The notes: generated by a model not told the origin, from the letters alone. Shown: positions 24,380-32,980, counted from the stretch's first letter. The stretch: 35,964 bases of DNA from JBFELO01 sp041552055 (GCA_041552055.1 JBFELO010000033.1:1-35964); one strand, 5' to 3'. Numbers and translations are program-made.

Positions 24380-25534
24380 CTAACCCTCGACCTCGCCCGC
24401 TTCGACGTCGTCCTGCTGCCCCTTGAGCCGGACCACGTCACGCTGCAACAGATTGTCGACCATGACCCGGTTCTCGAGCTCGGATCCGGGGATCATCTTG
24501 AGGATCTCGCCGAGCGTGTACACCCCGTTGATGCGGGAGAGCAGGAACCCCTCCTGGGGGCTGAACGACTGCCTAGTGAGCTCGGCAGGCCCGACGGTCA
24601 ACTCGAGGACGGCCTCCAGGGACAGCTTCCTCTGATCGAGCCGAGCACCGATCATCTGCTCGAGGCTGGCGATCTGCTCCGAAACCTCCCGTCGCTTGGC
24701 GTACTTGCTTCGAATCGCGGACAGTCGCTCGTAGCCGGCGACCAGGTCTCCGGACTCGATCGCGATCTCGGCGTTGCGCAGCAGGGTTCGCCACGAGACC
24801 TCGGTGAAGCCGGGGATCGGCGTCTGCTCGTCGCTGTCCGGGGCACTCAGGTCGAACAGACCGTGGGACATTCCCTGGTAGACGAAGAGCAATACGTGAA
24901 ACAGCGCGAGGCGGCAGGCGAGCGCGATGTCCTCGATGCTGTTCTCACCGTTGATCTCGCGCAGGATGCTGAGCTCGGTGTGGCCGAGTTCCTGGACATC
25001 CACAGCCCGGACGAGCTTGGGCACCCATTTCGGATCCGGAATTCTCTCCCGACACCGGTTCCACTCGTCCTTGCGCCGCACTCCTTCGAGGATGAGCATG
25101 TCGACCGCGATGTTGAGCGGCTGGAACTTCTTGGCGGGGAGGATGTTCTCGAGAAAGCGGAAGTCCCCCGCCTCCCACAGGAACAGCTCGTAGATGGTCT
25201 CCTCGGTCTTTACCTGGAGAATATGGATGAGGTCCTCACGCGACACCCGGCCGACGATGACGAGCAGCTCGCCGAGCAGGGTGCCGTACTGGTCCTGCAT
25301 GTCGAGCAACTCCTGCAGCTCCTCCTCGCCGAGAAAGCCCCATCCGACCAGGAAGTACCCGAGAAACTCCTTCGGATCCTCCGACGACGCCGCGACAACC
25401 AAACCGTCTCTGAAGTAGATCTTCTTGTTGTACGGCTTCCCCTCCACCGCGAGGGTGCCCGTCTTACGGCTGTGGGCGACCCACTGCAGCAGGTCCGGAA
25501 AGGGCATTGTGCGGAGATTTCCGCTGATGGACAC
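24380..25534 (-). CDS. DUF4388 (PATAN-like) domain protein
   Basis: A 384-aa soluble protein. Residues 1 to about 100 match the DUF4388 pattern (SGNLRTMPFPDLLQWV, then KTGTLAVEG and the IYFRDGLVVAASS strand-turn), found in bacterial two-component, GTPase and motility regulators. The middle has a DUF4388-like helical extension (REDLIHILQVKTEETIYELFLWEAGDFRF). The last third is helical with a winged-helix-like end (FLLSRINGVYTLGEILKMIPG). The GTG at 25534 follows GGGAGGCG. It is transcribed alone from an extended -10 promoter and is convergent with the flavoprotein gene. No link to the redox genes can be shown. Confidence 0.8.
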   Translation of the reverse strand: MSISGNLRTMPFPDLLQWVAHSRKTGTLAVEGKPYNKKIYFRDGLVVAASSEDPKEFLGYFLVGWGFLGEEELQELLDMQDQYGTLLGELLVIVGRVSREDLIHILQVKTEETIYELFLWEAGDFRFLENILPAKKFQPLNIAVDMLILEGVRRKDEWNRCRERIPDPKWVPKLVRAVDVQELGHTELSILREINGENSIEDIALACRLALFHVLLFVYQGMSHGLFDLSAPDSDEQTPIPGFTEVSWRTLLRNAEIAIESGDLVAGYERLSAIRSKYAKRREVSEQIASLEQMIGARLDQRKLSLEAVLELTVGPAELTRQSFSPQEGFLLSRINGVYTLGEILKMIPGSELENRVMVDNLLQRDVVRLKGQQDDVEAGEVEG

Positions 25535-25645
25535 TCATCGCCTCCCGCGTGACGGAACACGGCGACACACGCGCGTGCCGTGGACTGTTCAACTGTGCGC
25601 AATCGAGCAAAACCTTTGCACAACGACACTTACGGTCCGGCCTGA

Positions 25646-25654
25646 ATTATAGCA
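25646..25654 (-). promoter_or_regulatory. Extended -10 promoter for the DUF4388 gene
   Basis: On the minus strand TGCTATAAT contains a perfect TATAAT with an extended TG element; no -35 is recognisable. The leader would be about 105 nt. The divergent nfnA promoter has the near-identical TGCTATCAT. Confidence 0.55.
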
Positions 25655-25781
25655 CGTGCATTGCACCGCTCCCCGACCACCGGCGCGGCCGGATCTTCGC
25701 CAGAGTGTGAGGTCGTCAGACTCTGTCACGTGACGTCGATCCGTGCCGTCACTCGACCGCGGAGTAGGTATCAAAACTGAG

Positions 25782-25850
25782 ATCAATTATTGATTGTCCC
25801 TTCTTGCTATCATCTGTCGGCGATGGATTTCCCTCGGTGCTTGAGCACCG
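25782..25850 (+). promoter_or_regulatory. nfnA promoter region with palindrome and leader hairpin
   Basis: An extended -10, TGCTATCAT, is at 25805-25813. A palindrome ATCAAT-T-ATTGAT at 25782-25794 sits just upstream and may be an operator. In the leader, CGGTGCT and AGCACCG form a 7-bp stem with a 2-nt loop (25835-25850), about 10 nt before the AGGGAGGAG ribosome site. The rest of the 25535-25872 gap contains the opposite promoter and no gene. Confidence 0.5.
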
Positions 25851-25872
25851 CTGCGACTCGAGGGAGGAGACA

Positions 25873-26730
25873 GTGGCCGAACTACTCCAGGTTGACGAGA
25901 TCGCTCCCCAGTTCAAGCGGTTCGTCGTGCACGAACCTGCGATCGCCCGCAAGCATCAGGCGGGGCAGTTCGTGATCGTGTTGCTGCACGATCACGGCGA
26001 GAGAATCCCGCTGACGATCGCCGATGCCGATGGCGAGGCCGGCACCATCACCCTCGTGGTCCAGGAAATCGGCAAGACCACAATGGAAATGGGAACGATG
26101 AAGGCCGGCGACTCCCTCGAGGTCGTGGGACCTCTCGGCGCGCCGACCCACATCGAAAAGGTCGGCACGTGCGTGTGCATCGGCGGTGGCGCGGGGATCG
26201 CGCCCATGCTGCCGATCGCGCGGGCCATGAAAGACGCCGGGAACCACGTCGTCTCGATCCTCGGAGGGCGCACGAAAGAACTGGTGATCATGCGCGAGGA
26301 GATGGAGGCGGCATCCAACGAGATGATCTACACCACCGACGACGGCTCCTTCGGCAAGAAGGGCCTCGTCACACACGCACTGCAGGATCTCGTCGACGAT
26401 CGGGGCAATCCCGACATCGTGATCGCCATCGGCCCCGCGATCATGATGAAGGCGGTGGCGGACATGACCCGGCCGCTCGAGATCCCCACGGTCGTGTCGC
26501 TCAATACCATCATGATCGACGGAACCGGCATGTGCGGCGGCTGTCGCGTGGCCGTCGGAGGGGAGAGCAGATTCGTCTGTGTCGACGGTCCCGAGTTCGA
26601 CGCGCACAAGGTCGACTTCGACCTGATGATGAAGCGGCAGCGGACATACCTCGAAAAGGAAGCGGTCGCTCGCGAAAGGTGGTTGAAGGAGCACGAATGC
26701 CGTGCGATCGCCGGGACGGAGGTATCGTGA
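25873..26730 (+). CDS. nfnA: NAD-dependent ferredoxin:NADP+ oxidoreductase small subunit (NfnA / SudB type)
   Basis: A 285-aa FAD and [2Fe-2S] protein of the ferredoxin-NADP+ reductase fold. FAD binding is indicated by RIPLTI (44-49), the nucleotide-binding loop by GGGAGIAPM (104-112) and the cluster by C221, C224 and C236 with D217 nearby (DGTGMCGGC). With NfnB it forms the electron-bifurcating transhydrogenase that couples NADPH to NAD+ and ferredoxin. The GTG at 25873 is chosen for AGGGAGGAG upstream and the family-typical N-terminus; the longer frame lacks support. The stop shares a base with the nfnB start (TGATG). Confidence 0.92.
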   Translation: MAELLQVDEIAPQFKRFVVHEPAIARKHQAGQFVIVLLHDHGERIPLTIADADGEAGTITLVVQEIGKTTMEMGTMKAGDSLEVVGPLGAPTHIEKVGTCVCIGGGAGIAPMLPIARAMKDAGNHVVSILGGRTKELVIMREEMEAASNEMIYTTDDGSFGKKGLVTHALQDLVDDRGNPDIVIAIGPAIMMKAVADMTRPLEIPTVVSLNTIMIDGTGMCGGCRVAVGGESRFVCVDGPEFDAHKVDFDLMMKRQRTYLEKEAVARERWLKEHECRAIAGTEVS

Positions 26731-28193
26731 TGGCGCGGGAGAAGCTCGAGAAGAAAGAACGGATGACCATCCCGCGCCAGCCGATGCCGGCGCAGGATCC
26801 GGACGTCCGGATCACCAACTTCAGCGAGGTTGCCCTCGGGTTCACCTCCGAGCTGGCGATCACCGAAGCTGATCGCTGCCTCGAGTGCAAGAAACCGAAG
26901 TGCGTGGACGGGTGCCCGGTGGGGATCGACATTCCCGGCTTCGTGGCCGCGATCCAACAGGAGGACTATGAAGGGGCACTGGCGATCATCAAGAAGGACA
27001 ACACGCTGCCCGCGATCTGCGGCCGGGTGTGCCCGCAGGAGGACCAGTGCGAAATCGTTTGTGTGACCGGGAAGAAGGCCGAACCGGTGGCGATCGGACG
27101 CCTCGAGCGGTTCGTCGCCGACTGGGAGATGGCGAGCGGCGACGTGATCATGCCGCGACAAGCTCCCGGGACCGGATTCAAGGTCGCCGTCATCGGTTCG
27201 GGTCCGGCCGGTCTCGCGTGCGCTGCCGAACTCGCGGTTCGAGGCCACTCGGTGACCATTTTCGAGGCTCTGCACAAGCCCGGTGGCGTTCTGGTCTACG
27301 GCATCCCAGAATTTCGGCTTCCGAAACGGATCGTGCAGACCGAGATCAGTAATCTCGAGAAGCTCGGCGTGGAGATCCGATGCAACTTCGTGGTCGGCAA
27401 GTCCGCGACTCTGCCCGAGCTGTTCGACGAGTGGCACTACGACGCCGCCTTCATCGGTACCGGAGCCGGCCTCCCCTACTTCATGGGCATCCCCGGCGAG
27501 AACTTCATCGGCGTCTACTCGGCCAACGAGTTCCTGACCCGGGTCAACCTGATGAAGGCGTACGACTTCCCCGAGTACGACACCCCGGTCAACTTCGGCG
27601 AGCGGGTGGCGGTCGTGGGGTCGGGCAACGTGGCCATGGATTGCCTGCGCACCGCGCTCAGGCTCGGCGCCAAAGAGTCGATCTGCCTCTACCGACGGAC
27701 CCGAGCCGAGTCCCCGGCGCGGCTCGAGGAGCTCGAACATGCCGAGGAGGAGGGAATCGATTTTCGCTGGCTGAACGCGCCGGTCGAGATCTACGGCGAC
27801 GACGAAGGGTGTGTGACCGGGGTGCGGGTCATCAAGATGGAGCTCGGGGAACCCGACAGCTCGGGACGACGGCGCCCGGTCCCGATCGAGGGCAGTGAGT
27901 ACGACATCGAGCTCGACACCGTGGTCATGGGCATCGGCCAGGGACCGAACCCACTGCTCACCAAGGCGACCGGTGGCCTCGAGGTCAACCGCTGGGGCAA
28001 CATCGTCGTCAACGAGGACACTCAAATGACGTCGATACCGGGTGTGTTCGCCGGCGGTGACATCGTCACCGGCGCAGCGACGGTAATCCTGGCGATGGGG
28101 GCGGGCAAGAAAGCCGCGGGGGCGATCGACGAGTACCTCTTCGAAGAGGTCAAGATACCCCGCAGCGCGGCTTCCGGTGCCCCGGCTCCGTGA
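26730..28193 (+). CDS. nfnB: NfnB / SudA-type large subunit (glutamate-synthase small-subunit-like)
   Basis: A 487-aa flavoprotein. The N-terminal domain has eight cysteines for two [4Fe-4S] clusters (C50, C53, C58, C62 and C97, C101, C107, C111). The FAD fold GSGPAG is at 156-161, and a second nucleotide fold (VVGSGNVAMD) for NADPH lies further on. These are the features of NfnB and of the related GltD; the partner encoded immediately upstream makes NfnB the better call. The ATG at 26730 overlaps the nfnA stop. The complex would exchange electrons among NADH, NADPH and ferredoxin in the cytoplasm. Confidence 0.92.
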   Translation: MAREKLEKKERMTIPRQPMPAQDPDVRITNFSEVALGFTSELAITEADRCLECKKPKCVDGCPVGIDIPGFVAAIQQEDYEGALAIIKKDNTLPAICGRVCPQEDQCEIVCVTGKKAEPVAIGRLERFVADWEMASGDVIMPRQAPGTGFKVAVIGSGPAGLACAAELAVRGHSVTIFEALHKPGGVLVYGIPEFRLPKRIVQTEISNLEKLGVEIRCNFVVGKSATLPELFDEWHYDAAFIGTGAGLPYFMGIPGENFIGVYSANEFLTRVNLMKAYDFPEYDTPVNFGERVAVVGSGNVAMDCLRTALRLGAKESICLYRRTRAESPARLEELEHAEEEGIDFRWLNAPVEIYGDDEGCVTGVRVIKMELGEPDSSGRRRPVPIEGSEYDIELDTVVMGIGQGPNPLLTKATGGLEVNRWGNIVVNEDTQMTSIPGVFAGGDIVTGAATVILAMGAGKKAAGAIDEYLFEEVKIPRSAASGAPAP

Positions 28194-28201
28194 TTCACAC
28201 C

Positions 28202-28306
28202 ATGAGAAGGCCCGAGGTAGAGGCTGGTTCCGGCCTGATCCTCAACACCCCTGACGGTCTCTGGATGACGATGGACGCGAAGGCTGCGTCTCGACGGGAG
28301 GATTGA
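28202..28306 (+). CDS. Possible 34-aa ORF between nfnB and the ACT-like gene
   Basis: The frame begins 8 nt after nfnB and ends in a TGATG overlap with the next ATG. The peptide is charged and contains LILNTPDGLWMTMD; I see no domain. It has no clear ribosome site, so support rests only on its fit between neighbours. Confidence 0.3.
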   Translation: MRRPEVEAGSGLILNTPDGLWMTMDAKAASRRED

Positions 28307-28719
28307 TGGCAGCGACGATCAAACGGGTGGAGTACTTCTACACGACGGTCACGGACAGACCCGGAGAGGCCTACAACCTCCTGTCACAGCTCGCCGACTC
28401 GGAAGCCACCTTGTTGGCGTTCAGCGCCGTGCCGATGGGCCCTGACCAGACTCAGCTGATGGTGTTTCCGCAGAACGTCGATGCCTTCGTGCGCGCGTCG
28501 GAGCGCGCCGGCGTCAACCTCGCAGGGCCCCACCACGCGCTCCTCGTTCGTGGGGATGACAAGCTCGGTTCGCTCATCGAGATACACGGCAAGCTGTTCG
28601 ACGCGGACATCAACATCTACGCCTCGAGCGGGGTGACCGCAGACTGCGGCCGGTTCGGGTATCTCGTCCATGTAAGGGAGGAAGACTTCGAGCGGGCGTC
28701 GATGGTGCTCGGCGCGTAG
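28306..28719 (+). CDS. ACT-like domain protein of unknown ligand
   Basis: A 137-aa protein with two ACT-like halves: YFYTTVTDRPGEAYNLLSQLAD near the N-terminus and a second beta-alpha-beta unit from about residue 78 (ALLVRGDDKLGSLIEIHGKLFDADINIYASSGV). ACT domains usually bind amino acids or other small ligands and regulate enzymes. The ATG at 28306 follows GGGAGG; a TTG one codon upstream is less likely. It follows nfnB closely, so it may be in the same transcript, and is convergent with the ferritin-like gene. The ligand is unknown. Confidence 0.7.
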   Translation: MAATIKRVEYFYTTVTDRPGEAYNLLSQLADSEATLLAFSAVPMGPDQTQLMVFPQNVDAFVRASERAGVNLAGPHHALLVRGDDKLGSLIEIHGKLFDADINIYASSGVTADCGRFGYLVHVREEDFERASMVLGA

Positions 28720-28746
28720 CCCGTACTTCTTGTCGGGAGCGAGTCG

Positions 28747-29196
28747 TTATAGCCCTTCGAGGACGTGGTCCTCGTACTCGATCTCGAACCGAAGCTTGTG
28801 CTTGGCCTCCTCCAGCGCCAGCATTTGAAACACGCCGGAAAGGCTCGGCGGCGCCAACGCCGCGAGGCCTGTGTACATTTTGAAGGCGGCCTTCTCGGCC
28901 TTCATGGCGAACCGGAGGATCTCGGCGTAGGTCATGTTGGGCTCGACCTCGGGGTCCTCCACCATCTCCGTGACCTTCAGATCCTCCACCTGCTGCTCGG
29001 AAACGTCCGGGAAGCCCTGGGCCTTGACTTCGAGTAGCCGGTCCTTGTGCTTCTGCTCCTCCTTCGAGAAGTCGAGAAAGGCCTCGCGCATGCCCGGACG
29101 GCTCATCCTTTCCGCCAACGAGGCGTACAGCGCTGCAGCCTCCTCCTCCTTCTTGATCGCAAAGTCCAGGACCTCGTCGATGGTTTTGAACTTCAT
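28747..29196 (-). CDS. Rubrerythrin/ferritin-like diiron protein
   Basis: A 149-aa four-helix protein with two iron-ligand helices repeated: an acidic first helix (IKKEEEAAALYASLA) and EEQKH (E46/E47, H50), then MKAEKAAFKMY (E101) and EEAKH (E129/E130, H133). This is the ferritin-like diiron pattern of rubrerythrin-family proteins. The rubredoxin domain of full rubrerythrins is missing. It probably reduces peroxide or stores iron. The ATG at 29196 follows GGAGGAG. It is transcribed alone from a TACAAT promoter. Confidence 0.85.
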   Translation of the reverse strand: MKFKTIDEVLDFAIKKEEEAAALYASLAERMSRPGMREAFLDFSKEEQKHKDRLLEVKAQGFPDVSEQQVEDLKVTEMVEDPEVEPNMTYAEILRFAMKAEKAAFKMYTGLAALAPPSLSGVFQMLALEEAKHKLRFEIEYEDHVLEGL

Positions 29197-29234
29197 TCGG
29201 GTCTCCTCCGCGAAACACTTGATGTGCGGTCATC

Positions 29235-29240
29235 ATTGTA
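29235..29240 (-). promoter_or_regulatory. -10 box for the ferritin-like gene
   Basis: TACAAT on the minus strand, about 40 nt before the ATG at 29196. No convincing -35 element was found 17 bp upstream. Confidence 0.4.
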
Positions 29241-29351
29241 ACGCGTCACTTTTTCGGTAGTGGCGTGACCCCGAGTCGTTCGGAGAGCTCGACCCGCCTC
29301 GAAAAACCGGAATCCCACTCGACCATTCAAAACAGACGGACTCGACACGGA

Positions 29352-29381
29352 TTGATCGACGGCCTGGCGGTGTTGTAGGCT
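29352..29381 (+). promoter_or_regulatory. Weak candidate promoter for pntAA
   Basis: TTGATC (29352-29357), 18-bp spacer and TAGGCT (29376-29381). The -35 is good but the -10 matches the consensus poorly. A 3-codon ATG frame (29428) lies just before the true start. Confidence 0.3.
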
Positions 29382-29435
29382 GTGCGCCCGAACCTCCGCG
29401 CAGCGGAGACAACAACCAGCGAAGGGAATGAACCG

Positions 29436-30611
29436 ATGATCGTGGGAGTCCCGAAGGAGACCTTCCCGGGCGAGACCCGAGTGTCTCTGGTCCCGGCCGC
29501 CCTCGGACCTTTGAGCGCAAAGGGTCTCGAGATCGTGGTCGAAGCAGGCGCCGGCACGGAGGCCGGTTACGGGGATCACCTCTACCAGGAGAAGGGGGCG
29601 ACCATCGCCCCCAGCCGATTCGAGCTCTTCAAGACGGCGGACGTGGTCACGCAAGTCCGTGCCCTAGGCGCGAATGCGGAGGCCGGCAGATCCGACCTCG
29701 AGCTCATGCACGAGGGTCAGATCATCATCGGCACCTGTGATCCGCTGATCATGCACGACGCGAACCGGGCAATGGCGGACCGGGGCGTCAGTCTGCTGTC
29801 CCTCGAGCTGATGCCCCGCATCACCCGCGCGCAGAGCATGGACATCCTGTCCTCGATGGCGACCATCGCCGGCTACAAGGCGGTATTGATGGCGGCCGAG
29901 ACGCTGCCGAAGATGTTCCCGATGATGATGACCGCGGCGGGCACCATCTCCCCCGCCAGGGTGTTTGTTGTCGGCGCGGGCGTCGCCGGGCTCCAGGCAA
30001 TCGCCTCGGCCAAGAAGCTGGGAGCCGTGGTCCAGGCGTATGACGTGCGTCCGGCGGTCAAGGAACAGGTCGAGAGCCTCGGTGGGAAGTTCGTCGAGCT
30101 CGAGCTCGAGACCGGCGATGCCGAGGACGCGGGCGGCTACGCCAAGGCGATGGACGAGGATTTCTACAGCAAGCAGCGCGAAATGATGATCAAGGTCGTC
30201 GCCGACAACGATGTCGTCATCACCACCGCTGCGGTGCCAGGCAAAAAGGCACCGATCCTGATAACCGAGGAGATGGTCACCGGTATGCAACCGGGATCCG
30301 TCATCGTCGACCTGGCCGCGGAGCGGGGCGGAAACTGCGAGCTCACTCGGCCGGGAGAGACAATCAACGCCAACGGTGTCACGATCATCGGCCCGCTCAA
30401 CCTCCCGGCCACGATCCCGTTCCACGCCAGTCAGATGTTCTCCAAGAACGTGGCCACGTTCCTGCTGCACCTCGTCAAAGAAGGGGCCGTCCGACTCGAT
30501 CCGGAGGACGAGATCACCGCGGGAACCCTCGTCACTCACCAGGGCAAGATCGTGCACCCGATGGTCGTCGAGCTGATGGAGGCTTCCAAGGAAGAGGGAG
30601 AGGCGCAATGA
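29436..30611 (+). CDS. pntAA: NAD(P) transhydrogenase subunit alpha part 1 (NAD-binding)
   Basis: A 391-aa soluble domain I of the proton-pumping transhydrogenase. It opens with the alanine-dehydrogenase-like MIVGVPKETFPGETRVSLVP. The NAD fold is VVGAGVAGLQAIASAKKLGA, followed by AYDVRP. It moves hydride between NAD(H) and NADP(H) bound on PntB. The ATG at 29436 has GAAGGG 9 nt upstream. The alpha chain is split into two genes here, as in many bacteria but not E. coli. The stop overlaps pntAB by 4 nt. Confidence 0.95.
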   Translation: MIVGVPKETFPGETRVSLVPAALGPLSAKGLEIVVEAGAGTEAGYGDHLYQEKGATIAPSRFELFKTADVVTQVRALGANAEAGRSDLELMHEGQIIIGTCDPLIMHDANRAMADRGVSLLSLELMPRITRAQSMDILSSMATIAGYKAVLMAAETLPKMFPMMMTAAGTISPARVFVVGAGVAGLQAIASAKKLGAVVQAYDVRPAVKEQVESLGGKFVELELETGDAEDAGGYAKAMDEDFYSKQREMMIKVVADNDVVITTAAVPGKKAPILITEEMVTGMQPGSVIVDLAAERGGNCELTRPGETINANGVTIIGPLNLPATIPFHASQMFSKNVATFLLHLVKEGAVRLDPEDEITAGTLVTHQGKIVHPMVVELMEASKEEGEAQ

Positions 30612-30886
30612 GCGACCTGGTCATGCTATTCACCGTCTTCGTTCTGGCGATCTTCGTCGGCTTCGAGATCATTACCAAGGTCCCGCCCACCCTGCACACG
30701 CCACTGATGTCGGGTTCCAACGCGATCTCCGGCATCACGATCGTTGGCGCACTGATTCTGGCCGGTTCGGTCGACCACCCGCTGGCCAAGACCATGGCGT
30801 TTGTCGCGGTGATCTTCGCGTCGATCAACGTGGTCGGCGGCTTTCTCGTGACCCACCGAATGCTGAAGATGTTTCGGCGGAAATAG
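30608..30886 (+). CDS. pntAB: NAD(P) transhydrogenase subunit alpha part 2 (membrane)
   Basis: A 92-aa membrane protein with three hydrophobic helices and the conserved region VPPTLHTPLMSGSNAISG, typical of the small second part of split PntA. It forms part of the proton channel with PntB. The start overlaps pntAA (ATGA), and pntB follows after 15 bp. Confidence 0.95.
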   Translation: MSDLVMLFTVFVLAIFVGFEIITKVPPTLHTPLMSGSNAISGITIVGALILAGSVDHPLAKTMAFVAVIFASINVVGGFLVTHRMLKMFRRK

Positions 30887-30901
30887 GTCGGGGGACGAGC
30901 C

Positions 30902-32458
30902 ATGGGGATACCGCAATTGACCAACGTCGTCTATCTGGTGGCCGCGGTCCTGTTCATTCTGGACCTCAAGATGCTCGCCCACCCGCGTACCGCGGTGCGC
31001 GGCAACTTTCTCGGCGCACTGGGCATGCTGTTGGCCATCGCCGCCACCCTGATCAGCGGCCGATTGGAATGGACCTACGTCATCCTCGGCGTCGCCATCG
31101 GCTCGGCAATCGGTGCGGTAGCTGCGCTGCGCGTGAAGATGACCTCGATGCCGGAGCTGGTCGGGCTATTCAACGGCTTCGGTGGGGGCGCTTCGGTCCT
31201 GGTGGCCGGATCGGCCCTGATCGCGACGTTCTCGGCGGTCGAAGCCGGCACGGTCAGCGGTGGCGACCTGCAGATGAAGATCGCGACGGTGGCGTCGGGG
31301 ATCATTGGCTCGGTCACCTTCTTCGGCTCCTACGTCGCCTTCGGCAAGCTGGCCGAGTTTCTGTACGTCAAATGGAAGTTGTACCCGTGGCAAAGGGCCG
31401 TCAAGTACGGCTTCTCGCTGCTCGTCGCAGCGGGCGGCGTCGCGTTCACGGCGAGCCTCGGCATCTCACCCCACTCGCTGGTCCTGATGGCGTCGGCGGT
31501 AGTGATCGCCGGGCTTCTGCTGCTCAAGCGGGAACGGTTCCCGGGGATGAACGCGGTCAAGGTGACGCTGTCGATCGCGGCGATCTTGCTCGGAGTCCTG
31601 ATGGTGATGGACCCGAGCAACAGCCTGTTGTTCTGGGTCCTCGTCGGCGCTGCCGGTGTGCTCGGCGTGGTCCTGACCATGTCGATCGGCGGCGCGGATA
31701 TGCCGGTGGTGATCGCACTGCTGAACTCCTACTCCGGGCTCGCGGCAGCCGCGACCGGCTTCGTGATCAACAACAACGTGCTCATCATCGCCGGGTCTCT
31801 GGTGGGTGCCTCGGGTCTGATCTTGACCAACATCATGTGCAAGGCGATGAACCGCTCGCTGCCCAACGTGCTTTTCGGCGTCATGGGCCCGACCGAGGAC
31901 ACACCAGACGCGGACGAGGTCTACCGCACCGTGAAGTCCGCTTCGGCCGACGAGATCGCGATGATCCTGGAGACCGCGCAGAACGTGGTCATCGTTCCCG
32001 GCTACGGCATGGCGGTCGCGCAGGCACAACACGCGGTGCGGGACTTCGCCAACCTTCTCGAGGCCCGGGGGATCAACGTCGACTACGCCATCCATCCGGT
32101 GGCGGGCCGGATGCCCGGCCACATGAACGTACTGCTGGCCGAGGCGGACGTGCCGTACGACAAGCTGAAGGAGATGGACGAGGTCAACACGACGCTGGAG
32201 ACCGTGGACGTGGCGATCGTCGTCGGCGCCAACGACGTGGTCAACCCGGTGGCGCGCACCGATCCCAACAGCCCGATCGCCGGCATGCCGATCATCGATG
32301 TCGACAAGAGCCGCACGGTGGTCGTGATCAAGCGAAGCCTGAGTCCGGGGTTCGCCGGGATTCCCAACCCCCTGTTCGCCCTGGACAACACGCTGATGTT
32401 CTTCAACGACGGCAAGAAGGCGATCAACGAGTTGATCACGGCGGTCAAGGAATTGTGA
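30902..32458 (+). CDS. pntB: NAD(P) transhydrogenase subunit beta
   Basis: A 518-aa subunit. The first 330 residues hold about nine TM helices (with SMPELVGLFNGFGGGAS and the NNNVLIIAGSLVGASG region). The last 180 residues are the NADP-binding domain III, with GYGMAVAQAQHAV and GRMPGHMNVLLAEADVPYD. The enzyme uses the proton-motive force to make NADPH from NADH, complementing NfnAB encoded upstream. Repeats begin about 95 bp after its stop. Confidence 0.96.
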   Translation: MGIPQLTNVVYLVAAVLFILDLKMLAHPRTAVRGNFLGALGMLLAIAATLISGRLEWTYVILGVAIGSAIGAVAALRVKMTSMPELVGLFNGFGGGASVLVAGSALIATFSAVEAGTVSGGDLQMKIATVASGIIGSVTFFGSYVAFGKLAEFLYVKWKLYPWQRAVKYGFSLLVAAGGVAFTASLGISPHSLVLMASAVVIAGLLLLKRERFPGMNAVKVTLSIAAILLGVLMVMDPSNSLLFWVLVGAAGVLGVVLTMSIGGADMPVVIALLNSYSGLAAAATGFVINNNVLIIAGSLVGASGLILTNIMCKAMNRSLPNVLFGVMGPTEDTPDADEVYRTVKSASADEIAMILETAQNVVIVPGYGMAVAQAQHAVRDFANLLEARGINVDYAIHPVAGRMPGHMNVLLAEADVPYDKLKEMDEVNTTLETVDVAIVVGANDVVNPVARTDPNSPIAGMPIIDVDKSRTVVVIKRSLSPGFAGIPNPLFALDNTLMFFNDGKKAINELITAVKEL

Positions 32459-32552
32459 GAGGGTCCGGAACGCGGGATCCGTCAGGATCACCCCTCATAT
32501 GAATAACGTGGGACTCGGGATTGGGGGCTCGGGCCGTCCGCCCGTCCCCCCA

Positions 32553-32573
32553 GATGCTGGATCCTGGATACTG
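32553..32573. repeat. Degenerate GATGCTG heptamer array (three units)
   Basis: GATGCTG, GATCCTG, GATACTG in tandem, ending in GGATCCCCC as in the other two arrays. It is in the 32459-32980 gap, which has no gene. Confidence 0.75.
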
Positions 32574-32680
32574 GATCCCCCTCCCGCCCGCGTCCGCGTC
32601 CGTGCCCGGGTCCCCCCCCGACTCAGGGCTTGTGGGTGTGGGGACGTGGACGTGGATTCGAGACGCCCTCAGGCCTTCCA

Positions 32681-32793
32681 CGCGCCCTCTCCCCGACGCG
32701 CTCCCCGCGGGTGCCCCCCTTGACATTGTTGGGACCGGGAAGACCACTCCGCCCGATGACCGTGTTCCCAACATTGTCAAGAACGGCACCCCG
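32681..32793. repeat. Dispersed inverted-repeat element, copy 3
   Basis: Nearly identical to the element at 4504. The left block is CGCCCTCTCCCCG, then CTCCCCGCGGGTGCC. The arms are 32722-32734 and 32766-32778 (12 of 13 pairs), the loop is 31 nt and the right end is GGCACCCCG. One arm base differs from copy 1. Confidence 0.75.
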
Positions 32794-32916
32794 CAGAACG
32801 GGGAAGGACGGCACGCCCGCACGAGGCGCGGGAAGCGCGACGAGAGAAAGGCGCGTCGACTCCACGCAGCCGCCGCGATCTCAGACAATCACTCCTTGAG
32901 TCCCCCTCATCTCCTC

Positions 32917-32945
32917 TTGATTTATGCTTTATTTACACCTATACT
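32917..32945 (+). promoter_or_regulatory. Strong sigma-70-like promoter of imuA
   Basis: TTGATT (32917-32922), a 17-bp spacer and TATACT (32940-32945) in an AT-rich patch. Downstream, AGCCC and GGGCT pair around a 5-nt loop (32953-32967), just before the GGAGGAG ribosome site; this could be an operator or leader hairpin. No LexA box of a known type is visible. Confidence 0.6.
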
Positions 32946-32980
32946 GAAAAGTAGCCCCTCATGGGCTCCGGAGGAGAATG

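Noticed and set aside
32722..32778. GTTGGG/CCCAAC arms suggested an integron attC site
   Set aside because: The orientation of the core boxes is inverted relative to attC, the required bases do not match, and there is no integrase.
32917..32967. LexA/SOS box upstream of imuA
   Set aside because: Neither the enterobacterial nor the CGAAC-N4-GTTCG type is present; only a 5-bp inverted pair was found.
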